DNA of 64,000 nt from Streptomyces spongiicola (GTDB taxonomy: Bacteria; Actinomycetota; Actinomycetes; Streptomycetales; Streptomycetaceae), in NCBI RefSeq assembly GCF_003122365.1, contig NZ_CP029254.1, positions 5,830,001-5,894,000 on the forward strand, in the 5' to 3' direction. Numbering within the stretch: position 1 is the stretch's first letter; each line of letters begins with the position of its first letter. The notes under the pieces were generated by a model. That model was not told the DNA's origin. It made no database searches and saw nothing but the letters and a program-made list of their open reading frames with translations. Position numbers and translations under genes: made by a program. Below, one piece after another: positions 47,933-56,443 of this stretch.

Positions 47933-48137
47933 TCATGCCGCCTGCCCTCGACCGGCGAAGCCACCGCTGCGCCGGGTCGACCGAACGGCAGTCCGGCCAG
48001 GGACCGGGTCGGTTGGCGGGGAACGGCGGTCAGCGGACGGCGATGTCAGGACGGCGATGCCGGGACGCCGGCTCCGGTCGCGATTCGGCCGGACCGTGAC
48101 CTTCACAAATTCTGAGACACGTTCTACTTTTCAGCGC

Positions 48138-50207
48138 ATGTGGATGACGTGGACACGTCGAATCATGACGGCCCTCGCCGTCGCCGCCGCGCTGCTGCTG
48201 GGCACGGCGACGGCGGCGCCGGCCCACGAGGAGCGCGAGGTCACCTTCCCCGACGGCACCGGCAGCGTCCCCGAGTACCGCGACGGCCCACCGGACCTGC
48301 TGGTCTGCAAGGACGACAGCGGCGACTTCCAGCGGCGTGTCGCCCGGTTCCCCGACGCGCTGCGCGCACACAACCTCCGGCTCTACGAGCGGTGCCTCCG
48401 GGACGGCTACCGCCATATCCAGCAGGCGGTCGACGCCGTGGACCGGCCGGGAATGACCATCGCCGTACTGCCCGGCCGCTACGAGGAGGAACCCTCGCAG
48501 CCCGAACCGGCCGGAGAATGCGCCCGCCTGAAGGCCCCCCGGGCCGCGCAGGGCTACCAGGTCCTGTCCTACGCGCAGCAGAAGCAGTGCCCGCACAACC
48601 AGAACCTGGTCGCGATCCTCGGGAAGCGGGACCTCCAGATCGAGGGCACCGGGGCCGGACCGCTCGACGTGGTCGTGGACGCCGGCTACCGCAAGCTCAA
48701 CGCCGTCCGCGCCGACGGCTCCGACGGCGTCTACTTCCGCAACTTCACCGCCCAGCGCACGACGTTCAACGCGCTCTACGTGCTGGCCGTGGACGGCTTC
48801 GTCATCGACAAGGTGCTCACCCGCTGGAACGACGAGTACGGCTTCCTCACCTTCGCGAGCGACCACGGCCTGTACCGCGACTGCGAGTCGTACGGCAACG
48901 GCGACTCGGGCATCTACCCGGGCAGCGCCTCGGACATCAACGACGGCCGCGGGTACGACGTACCCCGCTACTCCATCGAGATCACCGGCTGCCGCAGCCA
49001 TCACAACCTCCTCGGCTACTCGGGCACGGCGGGCGACTCGGTCTGGGCCCACGACAACGAGTTCGACCACAACATGGCCGGCGCGTCCATGGACAGCGTC
49101 TTCCCCGGGCACCCCGGTCTGCCGCAGAACCACGCGCGGTTCGAGCGCAACCTCATCCACAGCAACAACCAGAACTACTACCGGTACGTCGTGGACGGCA
49201 CCTGCGCCAAGCCGCCCGCCGAGCGCGGCTACGAGCGGGGCGTGGTGTGCCCCCAGACGTCCGTACCACCCGGCACGGGCGTCATGGTGGCCGGCGGCAA
49301 CTGGAACGTCTTCGAGGGCAACTGGGTCTACGGTCACCAGCGCGCCGCGTTCCACCTCAACGCCGTACCGGCCTACATCCGCGGCGACGAGTCCTGGTCG
49401 AGGCAGACCGACACCTCCCACCACAACCGCTTCCACGCCAACAAGCTCGGCACCGACCGGGACGGCAAGGCGGCCCCCAACCGCGTCGACGTCTGGTGGG
49501 ACGGCCAGGGCGAGGGCAACTGCTGGCAGGACGACACCTCCGGCAGCACCCCCCGCACCCTGCCGGTGTGCGGTGAGGAGCCGGGGGCGGTGTCCGGCGG
49601 ATCGCACCGGATCCTCGGAGAGCCGGTCAAACTCGCCCAGTTGATCGTCTGCTCCGACTACAGCGTCGGGGCGCGGCGGCTGCCCGCGGGCTGCGACTGG
49701 TACGGGGCGCGCGGGATCGAACGCGTCGAGGTGCAGACCGCCCTCGCGATCGCCGGGGTGCTCGCGCTGGTCGGCGGCCTGCTGTGGTGGCGCAGACTGC
49801 GCGGGAACCGCTGGGTCGCCGCCGCCACCGCGCTCGGCGCGGCCGGCCTGGTACTCGACGTCGCGGGCGAGACGCTCTCCCTGTCCACCGGTCTCGTCCC
49901 GGCGCTCGCCCTGCTGCTCCTGGGGATCTGGTGGACCGCCACCGGGCTCGCCCTGCGCACCGGCAGCCCCGCCTTCGGCTGGACGACGGTGGCGATGGGC
50001 CTGCTGACCCTGGTCGACGCCTTCGACCAGGCGGTCGTCATGGTCCCGTGGACGCCGCTCGGCCCGGCGTGGTTGCGCGGGCTGCTGGGCCTGGTGTGGG
50101 TCGTGTGGGCGGTGGTGGCCGCGGCACGGCCGGTGGACGCTTCCCGGTCCGCCGCCACGAACGACCCGGACGCAACCGGTGCGGTACGGCCTGGGGCCGC
50201 GTCATGA
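48138..50207 (+). CDS. Secreted/membrane right-handed parallel beta-helix protein
   Basis: 689 residues. Signal peptide RIMTALAVAAALLLGTATAAPA with cleavage likely before HEEREV. A long beta-helix domain (about residues 90-480) has short parallel repeats such as VYFRNFTAQRTTFNAL, GLYRDCESYGNGDSGIY and SVWAHDNEFDHNMAGASM, with many Asn/His turns and several Cys. Residues ~535-670 hold about five membrane spans (for example ALAIAGVLALVGGLLWW, LVPALALLLLGIWWTATGLAL). Beta-helix proteins usually bind or cut polysaccharides; no lyase or hydrolase triad can be named. It overlaps the next gene by ATGA and forms a three-gene unit with a lipoprotein and a membrane protein. Confidence 0.85.
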   Translation: MWMTWTRRIMTALAVAAALLLGTATAAPAHEEREVTFPDGTGSVPEYRDGPPDLLVCKDDSGDFQRRVARFPDALRAHNLRLYERCLRDGYRHIQQAVDAVDRPGMTIAVLPGRYEEEPSQPEPAGECARLKAPRAAQGYQVLSYAQQKQCPHNQNLVAILGKRDLQIEGTGAGPLDVVVDAGYRKLNAVRADGSDGVYFRNFTAQRTTFNALYVLAVDGFVIDKVLTRWNDEYGFLTFASDHGLYRDCESYGNGDSGIYPGSASDINDGRGYDVPRYSIEITGCRSHHNLLGYSGTAGDSVWAHDNEFDHNMAGASMDSVFPGHPGLPQNHARFERNLIHSNNQNYYRYVVDGTCAKPPAERGYERGVVCPQTSVPPGTGVMVAGGNWNVFEGNWVYGHQRAAFHLNAVPAYIRGDESWSRQTDTSHHNRFHANKLGTDRDGKAAPNRVDVWWDGQGEGNCWQDDTSGSTPRTLPVCGEEPGAVSGGSHRILGEPVKLAQLIVCSDYSVGARRLPAGCDWYGARGIERVEVQTALAIAGVLALVGGLLWWRRLRGNRWVAAATALGAAGLVLDVAGETLSLSTGLVPALALLLLGIWWTATGLALRTGSPAFGWTTVAMGLLTLVDAFDQAVVMVPWTPLGPAWLRGLLGLVWVVWAVVAAARPVDASRSAATNDPDATGAVRPGAAS

Positions 50208-51175
50208 GGCCGGGTCAGGACCGCCGTCCCCGGCGGGCGTCCCCGGCGCTGGTCACGGCGCTGGTCACGGCGGCCCTGGTCCTCGCCGTGGGCTCCTGCA
50301 CCGAGCGCCCCACCACGCACCACGGGTCGGGCACGGGCCACGAGGTGGTCACCGGCCCCGCCGGGACGCTGCTGCCCGGCGGCCACGGAGAGCACCCTCA
50401 CGACCGCCTGCGGCAGGTACCCGCACGGGACGCCCCGACCGTCACCCTGACCGTCCGGCCCGACGCGGAGGACGGCTGGAACGTACGGCTCGCCGTCGGG
50501 CGCTTCCGCTTCACCCCGGACAGCGTGGGCGGCGCGGCCGTCCTGGGCACCGGCCACGCCCATCTGCTGCTGGACGGCGCGAAGATCGCCCGGGTGTACG
50601 GCGGCAGCTACCACCTGCCCGCCGAGCGGATACCCGCCGGCGGCGGGACGCTCACCGCCCGGCTCGTCGCCGACGACCACACCGCCTGGGCCGTGGAGGG
50701 GCGCCCCGTCGAGGACACCGTGCGGCTGTCCGGAGTGTCGCCCGGTGCGCCGCCCGGCGCGACCCCGGAGCCCGGGGACCAGCCGACGGACCAGTCCGGG
50801 CAGCCTCCGTCCGGTCAGTCCCGGTCCGGCCAGCCTCCGTCCGCCCAGCCTCCGTCCGCCCAGCCTCCGTCAGGTCAGTCGCCGTCCGGTGGGCCAGACC
50901 AGACCGGCCAGGCCGCCCAGACCGTCGCGATCAGCATCGCCGAAGGCAGGATCAGTCCGGCACCCGGGCGCATCGACGTGCGGAAGGGCCGGCCCGTCGA
51001 CCTCCGGGTCACCAGCGACACCGACGACGAACTGCACGTCCACGGAGTGGACCGCTCGGCCGAACTCAAGGCCGGCCGCACCACCACCCTCCGTGTCGTC
51101 ATGGACCGGGCGGGGCTGTTCGAGGTCGAGACGCACCGCTCGGGCCTGGTGCTGGCACAGCTCGCGGTCCGGTGA
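50204..51175 (+). CDS. Putative lipoprotein with cupredoxin-like C-terminal domain
   Basis: 323 residues. The N-terminal hydrophobic segment ALVTALVTAALVLAVGSC ends in a plausible lipobox Cys. A middle beta domain (VTLTVRPDAEDGWNVRLAV to TAWAVEGRP) is followed by a flexible Gly/Pro/Gln/Ser linker built from QPPSGQS and QPPSAQ repeats. The C-terminal ~80 residues (TVAISIAEGRISPAPGRIDVRKG to GLFEVETHRSGLVLAQLAV) look like a cupredoxin fold. One His is in DDELHVHGVD and another in ETHRSG, but no full type 1 copper set is seen. Probably an extracytoplasmic partner of the two membrane proteins around it. Confidence 0.75.
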   Translation: MRPGQDRRPRRASPALVTALVTAALVLAVGSCTERPTTHHGSGTGHEVVTGPAGTLLPGGHGEHPHDRLRQVPARDAPTVTLTVRPDAEDGWNVRLAVGRFRFTPDSVGGAAVLGTGHAHLLLDGAKIARVYGGSYHLPAERIPAGGGTLTARLVADDHTAWAVEGRPVEDTVRLSGVSPGAPPGATPEPGDQPTDQSGQPPSGQSRSGQPPSAQPPSAQPPSGQSPSGGPDQTGQAAQTVAISIAEGRISPAPGRIDVRKGRPVDLRVTSDTDDELHVHGVDRSAELKAGRTTTLRVVMDRAGLFEVETHRSGLVLAQLAVR

Positions 51176-52473
51176 ACGGCGTGCACGTTCTCGCCCACGG
51201 AGTCGGCTCCCGGCACGATCTGCCCGTCTCGGCCTTCCACGCCTATGCGGGTGCGTTCGCCGCGCTGCTGTTCTCCTTCCTGGCACTGGGCCTGCTCTGG
51301 CCGGAGTCACGCTTCCGCGGAGACCGCTCCGGGCGACCGCTGCCCGCCGTCCTCCAGCGTGCGGCGGACTCCCGCGCCCTACGCGGCGGGCTCCGGGCAC
51401 TGGGACTCGTCGCCGCCACCGCCGTACTCGTCCACCTGGTGGCCGGTCCGGACGACCCGGCACGCAACCCCGCGCCCGGCGCGGTCTATGTGCTGCTCTG
51501 GGTGGGGCTGATACCGGCCTCGATGCTCCTCGGCCCCGTGTGGCGGCTGCTCAACCCGCTGCGCACGGTGCACCTGCTCGGCTGCCGCGCCCTGCGCAGA
51601 TCCCCCGACGCCGGACGGCGGGAGCCGGCCCTGCGGCTCGGCCACTGGCCGGCGGCGGCCGGGCTGCTGGCCTTCACCTGGCTCGAACTCGCCTCCCCCG
51701 CCCCCGCTTCCCGCACCGCCCTGCTGCTCTTCCTGCTCTCCTACGCGGCCGTGCAACTGGCGGGCGCGGCCGTCTGCGGCCGTGTCTGGTTCGACCGGTG
51801 CGACGCGTTCGAGGTCTACTCCGCACTGCTCGCCCGGCTCGCGCCCCTGGGGCGTGGAGCCGACGGGCGGCTCGTCCTCCGCAACCCGCTGCACGGACTC
51901 GACGGCACCCCCCGGATCCCGGGCCTGGTGGCCACGGTGTGCGTGCTACTCGGCAGCACGGCCTACGACGGCTTCTCGGACACCCCGTGGTGGATCAACA
52001 CGCTTCAGACGTCACCGCTCGGCCGCACCGCGACCGCGACCGCCGGACTCGTCGGCACCGTGGGCGGCATCGCCCTCCTCTACGTCGTGTGCGCGGGCAG
52101 CGCCCGGCTGATCGCCGGGCCGGTGCCGCGGCCGCTCGGCGCCTTCGCCCACTCCCTGCTGCCGATCGCCGCCGGCTATCTGGTCGCCCACTACTTCTCC
52201 CTGCTGACGACCGAGGGACCCCGGACACTGGTGCTCGCCCTCGACGGCGCCGGGTCCGGCGGGGTGTCCGCGCCGGACCCGCCGCTCGGGCCGGCGGGCC
52301 TGGCCACCCTCCAGGTGGCGGCCGTGGTCACCGGCCACGTCCTCGGTGTCGTCGCGGCGCACGACCGGTCCGTACGCCTGTTCCCGCCGGCTCGGGCGGT
52401 CGCGGGAGGGATTCCCCTGCTGGTGCTCATGATCGGCTACACCCTCTGCGGCATCGGACTGCTCGTCGCATGA
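51172..52473 (+). CDS. Polytopic membrane protein, function unknown
   Basis: 433 residues from a GTG overlapping the previous stop (GTGA). About nine or ten hydrophobic spans, for example FAALLFSFLALGLLWP, AVYVLLWVGLIPASMLLGPVW, ATATAGLVGTVGGIALLYVVCAG and IPLLVLMIGYTLCGIGLLVA. Conserved-looking polar loops are GPVWRLLNPLRTVH and DGFSDTPWW. It resembles uncharacterised actinobacterial membrane proteins that accompany cupredoxin-like lipoproteins. Transport or metal handling is possible, but nothing in the sequence decides. Confidence 0.75.
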   Translation: MNGVHVLAHGVGSRHDLPVSAFHAYAGAFAALLFSFLALGLLWPESRFRGDRSGRPLPAVLQRAADSRALRGGLRALGLVAATAVLVHLVAGPDDPARNPAPGAVYVLLWVGLIPASMLLGPVWRLLNPLRTVHLLGCRALRRSPDAGRREPALRLGHWPAAAGLLAFTWLELASPAPASRTALLLFLLSYAAVQLAGAAVCGRVWFDRCDAFEVYSALLARLAPLGRGADGRLVLRNPLHGLDGTPRIPGLVATVCVLLGSTAYDGFSDTPWWINTLQTSPLGRTATATAGLVGTVGGIALLYVVCAGSARLIAGPVPRPLGAFAHSLLPIAAGYLVAHYFSLLTTEGPRTLVLALDGAGSGGVSAPDPPLGPAGLATLQVAAVVTGHVLGVVAAHDRSVRLFPPARAVAGGIPLLVLMIGYTLCGIGLLVA

Positions 52474-52518
52474 CGCCGCCCGCGCCACCCCTCGTGGCGT
52501 GCGCCGCCTCGTGCACGG

Positions 52519-52545
52519 ATCGTTTCATCGGGTGTGGCCGCCGGG
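52519..52545. repeat. Left copy of a 27-bp direct repeat
   Basis: A 27-bp sequence starting ATCGTTTCATCGGGTGTGG occurs here and again, identical, at 53255-53281. The surrounding TGCAC(G) and GGCG bases also match with one indel. The two copies flank the minus-strand hypothetical gene at 52682-53218. Confidence 0.85.
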
Positions 52546-52590
52546 CGATCGGGAACCAGCAGCGCCTGGGGCCAGTACCGGTAGGAGCCT

Positions 52591-52622
52591 GGGGTCATGG
52601 GGTCATGGGGTCATGGGGTCAT
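52591..52622. repeat. Four tandem copies of GGGGTCAT
   Basis: An 8-bp unit repeated exactly four times, followed by degenerate copies (GAGGTGAT, GGGATC). It lies in the 208-bp gap after the membrane-protein gene. No other feature is visible there. Confidence 0.85.
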
Positions 52623-52681
52623 GAGGTGATGGGATCGGTGGGATCAAGTGGCCTGTGGTCGAGGGCTTTCGCTGCTTCCGG

Positions 52682-53218
52682 TTACCGGGGGCACCTGTCG
52701 GGGCGGCCTCGGGTGGTCCTTTGCACGGCGGTGTCGGGATCGATGCCGTGGAGCAGTAGTCGCGCGTGGACCCTCTCCCACCGCACGGCAGGCAGCTTCC
52801 ATCCGATCACCGATCCGGTGTCACTTGCGGAGAAGGAGACTTCTGATCCCGTCTGCCCCCAGATCTCGGCGGAGATGGTGTGTGGTACGAGGGTGATGAA
52901 CCATTCGAGCTGCCGTTCGTCGGTCAGGTCCAGGGCCACGGCGGTCTCCCCTTCCCGGGCCCCCGTCGCGTCGAGGATGGCGGTGAGGGCGGCCTCGGCA
53001 TCCGAGGGCCAGGGGATATCGGATATGAGATCAATGTCCGTTGAAGCCGCGTCAGGTGCCATTTCCCGGATCACCTCTGCGATTACTCTTCGCGACGTTT
53101 CGGGGGCGGTGTCTTCCAGAAGGAGGAGGTCAAGCGGATGTGGCCGCTGGCCGCTGCGGTTTCCAAAGGGCCGAGCGAACTCGGTGAGCGCGCGTATGAG
53201 TGAGCGTTCGGCGGACAT
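52682..53218 (-). CDS. Hypothetical protein flanked by direct repeats
   Basis: 178 residues, MSAERSLIRALTEFARPFG... No family recognised. The sequence looks like a small alpha/beta cytoplasmic protein without signal, spans or metal motifs. Acidic segments such as TDIDLISDIPWPSDAEAAL and LDLTDERQLEWFITLVP are notable. Codon third positions are clearly less G/C-biased than in neighbours (for example GAT, ATA, TCT), and the gene sits between two identical 27-bp repeats, both of which hint at late acquisition. No operon partners. Confidence 0.65.
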   Translation of the reverse strand: MSAERSLIRALTEFARPFGNRSGQRPHPLDLLLLEDTAPETSRRVIAEVIREMAPDAASTDIDLISDIPWPSDAEAALTAILDATGAREGETAVALDLTDERQLEWFITLVPHTISAEIWGQTGSEVSFSASDTGSVIGWKLPAVRWERVHARLLLHGIDPDTAVQRTTRGRPDRCPR

Positions 53219-53254
53219 CGGGCTGATCGGTCCCTTCCGGTGAGGTTCTGCACG

Positions 53255-53281
53255 ATCGTTTCATCGGGTGTGGCCGCCGGG
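53255..53281. repeat. Right copy of a 27-bp direct repeat
   Basis: Identical to 52519-52545; it lies 36 bp beyond the start codon of the hypothetical gene. The inter-copy distance is 736 bp. Confidence 0.85.
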
Positions 53282-53383
53282 GGCGTACCCATTCCAGGCG
53301 GGCGCCTCCGTCGGCGGACGGCGACGCGATCGGGACCCCTCCGTTCCGCCGCGCCTCGTGCGGGGCACCCGGGGAGTGATCCG

Positions 53384-54397
53384 TCACCCCGCCTCGCGCA
53401 GCCGGAGAAGGTATGCGGCAGTCAGCGCGACGGCACGGTCCCCGTCATGCGACAGCTCCCCGAGGGCACGGGTAGCCGTGGCCCCCGGGATGTCCGCAAG
53501 CGCCTGGGTCAACCGTCCACGCGCGGGCGCCTCGGTGATGTCGTGGGCGAGGCGGTCGGCGAGCGCGGTCGCGATCCGATCGGCCGTCGCGGTGTCGGTC
53601 GCCAGCGCGCCGAGTGCGTCGGCCGCGTCGGTGTCGTTCCTTCCCACCACGATCATGTCGATGAGCGTCGGGACCGCATCGGCCACCCCACGCGCCCCGA
53701 GCGCCAGAGCCGCGATCGCGCGGACCGCGAACTCGGGGTCCGCGAGGGCGCCGCGGAGCCGCGTGGCAGCCTCGTCACCGGGCATCTCCGCGAGGGACCG
53801 AACGGCACGTTCCCGCACGGCGGCCGCCGGTGAGCCGAGACCCTCCGCGAGCAGGGCCGTGCCGCCGTCGCCCGCACGCGCCAGCGCCCACCGGAGGGCT
53901 CCGGCGACGTTCGGCTCCGTCTCACCGAGTACGGCCTCGACCAAGGCCTCCACCGGCACCGGAACCTCTTCGCCCGAGGAGAGGGCCGCGCGCTGGCGAG
54001 CGTCGGCGCTCTTCGACCCGAGTGCCTGGAGGAGCGCGACGACCCGGAGGACGTCCTCCCAGCCGGCGGGTTCCGCGGAACGGATCCGGCGGAGCCGCCT
54101 GAGCAGCTCGGTCTCGGCCGCGATGCGGTCGCTTGTCTGGCGGATGAGGTCGTCGACGAGCGCCGAGGCCGTGAAGCCCGGATCGTCGAGCGCGCGCCCG
54201 ATCTCCCGGAGCGACAGCCCCAGCGACCGCAGGCTCTCGATGTGGAAGATCCGCCGGATGTCCTCCGCGGAGTACTCCCGGTAGCCGGAGCCCGTGCGAC
54301 CCGAAGGCCGCACCAGACCGAGCGATTCGTAATGCCTGAGCATGCGGGCGCTGACCCCGGACCGTCTCGACACCTCACCGATCAGCACGGTTCTCAT
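53384..54397 (-). CDS. MerR-type regulator fused to HEAT repeats
   Basis: 337 residues. N-terminal MerR helix-turn-helix IGEVSRRSGVSARMLRHYESLGLV with wing SGYREYSAEDIRRI and dimerisation helix (LIRQTSDRIAAETELLRRLRRI). From about residue 130 to the end the protein is built of HEAT-like helical repeats (AALRWALARAGDGGTALLAEGL, AAVRERAVRSLAEMPGDEAATRLRGAL, FAVRAIAALALGARG). The HEAT part probably binds a protein partner instead of a small ligand. The start codon lies inside the end of the upstream HEAT gene, so the two are coupled and may form a complex. Confidence 0.9.
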   Translation of the reverse strand: MRTVLIGEVSRRSGVSARMLRHYESLGLVRPSGRTGSGYREYSAEDIRRIFHIESLRSLGLSLREIGRALDDPGFTASALVDDLIRQTSDRIAAETELLRRLRRIRSAEPAGWEDVLRVVALLQALGSKSADARQRAALSSGEEVPVPVEALVEAVLGETEPNVAGALRWALARAGDGGTALLAEGLGSPAAAVRERAVRSLAEMPGDEAATRLRGALADPEFAVRAIAALALGARGVADAVPTLIDMIVVGRNDTDAADALGALATDTATADRIATALADRLAHDITEAPARGRLTQALADIPGATATRALGELSHDGDRAVALTAAYLLRLREAG

Positions 54398-55064
54398 CGT
54401 CCGTCCTCGGGGCCCCGGCGAGGGCCACGACGCGCTTGGCCTCCTCGACCGCCGACTCGAATCCGGCGTCCGGGTCGCGCAGCAGCCGTTGCGTGGCGAG
54501 CGCGTGTGCGCGCACGTGCGGGCCGGACGCCGTCGCCGCAGCACACAGCGCGGGCACGATCACGTCCCCGAGCGCGACCAGCGCCTGGCTGAGACTCAGC
54601 CGCGTCTCCTGCCCACCGCGCCCCAGCTGCTTCGCCAGCATCGTGGCCAAGGCGGACTTCTCGCCATCGGGCACGAGCACGACCGCGGCCCGCCAGGCAC
54701 TCCGGGCCACCTCGTCGTCGGCGTCGGACAGCAGCGCCCAGGTGATCGCCGGCCACGCCCGCCGGTCCCCGATCTTGGACAGCGTGTGCAGCGCCTGGCT
54801 CCGTGCCCGCGCACGCTCCGAGCGGACTTCGCGCAGCAGCTCGGGAAGCGTCAGGGCCACCGGGTGGCGGGTGAGCGCCCAGGTCAGCATGTCCCGGACG
54901 AAGAACTCCGGCTCGCTCGCGCACCGCTCGACGAGTTTGCCCACGAAGCGCGGGTCAGGGGACGTACCCGCCGCCAGCGCAGCCCGCAGCCGCACCGACG
55001 ACCGTCCGTCCTCCAGTCCCCGGAGCGCTCGCATCGCATCCGTGTCCCGCCTCGTCGCGGCCAT
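54375..55064 (-). CDS. HEAT-repeat protein
   Basis: 229 residues; the ATG at 55064 after GAGGAGG is preferred to one 39 bp upstream. The whole protein consists of HEAT-type repeats, such as SSVRLRAALAAGTSPDPRFVGKLV, FFVRDMLTWALTRHPVALTLPELL, ARSQALHTLSKIGDRRAWPAITWALL and LSLSQALVALGDVIVPAL. It overlaps the MerR-HEAT gene by 23 bp. Similar pairs are common in Streptomyces, but their role is not defined; a scaffold or anti-regulator is a guess. Confidence 0.85.
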   Translation of the reverse strand: MAATRRDTDAMRALRGLEDGRSSVRLRAALAAGTSPDPRFVGKLVERCASEPEFFVRDMLTWALTRHPVALTLPELLREVRSERARARSQALHTLSKIGDRRAWPAITWALLSDADDEVARSAWRAAVVLVPDGEKSALATMLAKQLGRGGQETRLSLSQALVALGDVIVPALCAAATASGPHVRAHALATQRLLRDPDAGFESAVEEAKRVVALAGAPRTDDENRADR

Positions 55065-55423
55065 CGGGACCACCTCCTCGGGAAGCAGTGAAAACCCTGT
55101 CACCGTGTCAAGGTCAAACGGAAACGGGAGCAGCCGCCCGTGTCACGAGTCGCCGGGAGGATCCGGCTCCCCGGGGTCCTCCGTCCGGTCCGGCTGCCCG
55201 GTCCTCCGTCAGGCCGCACAGCGGACTGCCCGCTTCCGGGGCGTACGCCGTGCATGAGGAGGGCTGGACGCACTGTTTGCAGTGGCCGGCCGCCCGCGCG
55301 GAGGGCGGTGACCCGGACCCGGGACGGTGGGCGTGGCCGACCCCACCGGGCAGCCGCCGGTGTGAACGCCCGCGCCCGCGCCCGCGGTCGCCCGACGTGT
55401 GGCCGGGACGGAGACACTGCCGG

Positions 55424-55590
55424 TGCACTCATGTCCGCGTCTGCACTCATGTCCGCGTCCGTACTCATGTCCGCGTCTGCACTCATGTCCGCGTCCGTAC
55501 TCATGTCCACGTCTGCACTCATGTCCGCGTCCGTACTCACGTCTGCGTCTGTACTCATGTCCGCGTCCGTACTCACGTCCGCCCGCGGCG
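55424..55590. repeat. Nine or so tandem 18-bp units (ACTCATGTCCGCGTCYGY)
   Basis: A regular 18-bp minisatellite with T/C and A variation between units, in the gap between the HEAT gene and the DUF427 gene. The sequence from 55104 to 55423 upstream of it has no supported gene. Confidence 0.9.
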
Positions 55591-55634
55591 TTGACACCGG
55601 CAGCGCGTACCGCCCCCGTCGCGCACCGCGCACG

Positions 55635-55677
55635 GTGAGCGTCGTCACGGAACCCTGACGTCGGCCAGGCATAGCGT
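55635..55677 (+). promoter_or_regulatory. Crp/Fnr-type box and -10 element upstream of the DUF427 gene
   Basis: GTGAGCGTCGTCAC at 55635-55648 is an imperfect copy of GTRAG-N4-CTYAC. Its centre is 33 bp from the centre of TAGCGT (55672-55677). The same box, spacing and -10 sequence occur before the MauE-like and small membrane protein genes. Confidence 0.55.
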
Positions 55678-55729
55678 GGGACGCAGCAGAGGACACCGGG
55701 GACGTCCCGGTCGGCGCACGACGAGGAGC

Positions 55730-56038
55730 ATGCCCATGCTGCGTGCCATCTGGAACGGCACCGTGATCGCGGAAGCGGAGCGCACGGTGGTCGTCGAAGG
55801 CAACCACTACTTCCCGCCCCAGGCGTTGCACCGCGAGTACTTCACCGAGAGCCGCTCCCGGTCGCTGTGCTTCTGGAAGGGACTCGCCCGCTACTACACC
55901 GTCACCGTCGACGGGCGGACCATGCCGGACGCGGCCTGGTACTACCCGCGCCCCAGCCCGCTCGCCCGCCGGATCAAGGGCCATGTCGCGTTCGGACGGG
56001 GCGTGCGGGTCGAGGGTGAGCCGGGACCGGCGGCGTAG
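55730..56038 (+). CDS. DUF427 family protein
   Basis: 102 residues, start after GAGGAG. Nearly the whole protein is the DUF427 domain: AIWNGTVIAEAERTVVVEGNHYFPP, REYFTESRSRSLCFWKGLARYY, VDGRTMPDAAWYYPRPSP and IKGHVAFGRGVRVEG. The conserved Cys in LCFWKG is present. DUF427 proteins are small beta proteins of unknown function, common in actinobacteria. The promoter box suggests that it is controlled with the radical SAM/redox genes downstream. Confidence 0.93.
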   Translation: MPMLRAIWNGTVIAEAERTVVVEGNHYFPPQALHREYFTESRSRSLCFWKGLARYYTVTVDGRTMPDAAWYYPRPSPLARRIKGHVAFGRGVRVEGEPGPAA

Positions 56039-56227
56039 GCGGCCGCTCGCGCTCTCCCGCGGCGTAGTCTGCCGCGACCCGCTGTCCGTGACGGCCGGCA
56101 CCCGCCGGCTCCCTTCCCGCGGCGACCGGCACCCGCCGGCTGTCCGCTGTGCCACCTCCAGCGCCCCTCCCTCCCGCCGCCCCTCCCTGTGGTGACCCGC
56201 TGTGCGCGGCGTCGCCCGTCAGGCCCC

Positions 56228-56337
56228 GTCAGGCCCCACCGGGGTCCGCCGGGGTCCACCGGGGTCCGCCGGGGTCCGCCGGGGTCCGCCGGGCTCCGCC
56301 GGGGTCCGCCGGGCTCCGCCCGGGTCCGGCGGACCCG
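56228..56337. repeat. Tandem 11-bp CCGGGGTCCGC repeats
   Basis: About ten copies of an 11-bp unit with small variants (CCGGGGTCCAC, CCGGGCTCCGC) upstream of the MauE-like gene. The rest of 56039-56390 holds nothing recognisable. Confidence 0.9.
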
Positions 56338-56393
56338 CTGCCCACCCCGCTGCGCACACGTCCGGGGGATCCCCGTGCCGGGGTTCCGCTTCG

Positions 56394-56436
56394 GTGAGCG
56401 CGCTTACAGATATCGGCGGCACCGTCGGCATAGCGT
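56394..56436 (+). promoter_or_regulatory. Crp/Fnr-type box and -10 element upstream of the MauE-radical SAM operon
   Basis: GTGAGCGCGCTTAC at 56394-56407 is a close inverted repeat (GTGAG-CGCG-CTTAC). The -10 TAGCGT (56431-56436) is centred 33 bp downstream, so the box would be near -42, the position of a class II activator site. Only a few bases separate the expected transcript start from the ATG. Confidence 0.65.
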
Positions 56437-56443
56437 TCTAGGC

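Noticed and set aside
52519..53281. Prophage or integrative-element attachment sites
   Set aside because: The two 27-bp repeats match no tRNA, and no integrase or phage gene lies between or beside them; reported only as direct repeats.
55424..55590. CRISPR-like array of 18-bp repeats
   Set aside because: The units are directly adjacent without unique spacers, and no cas genes are present.
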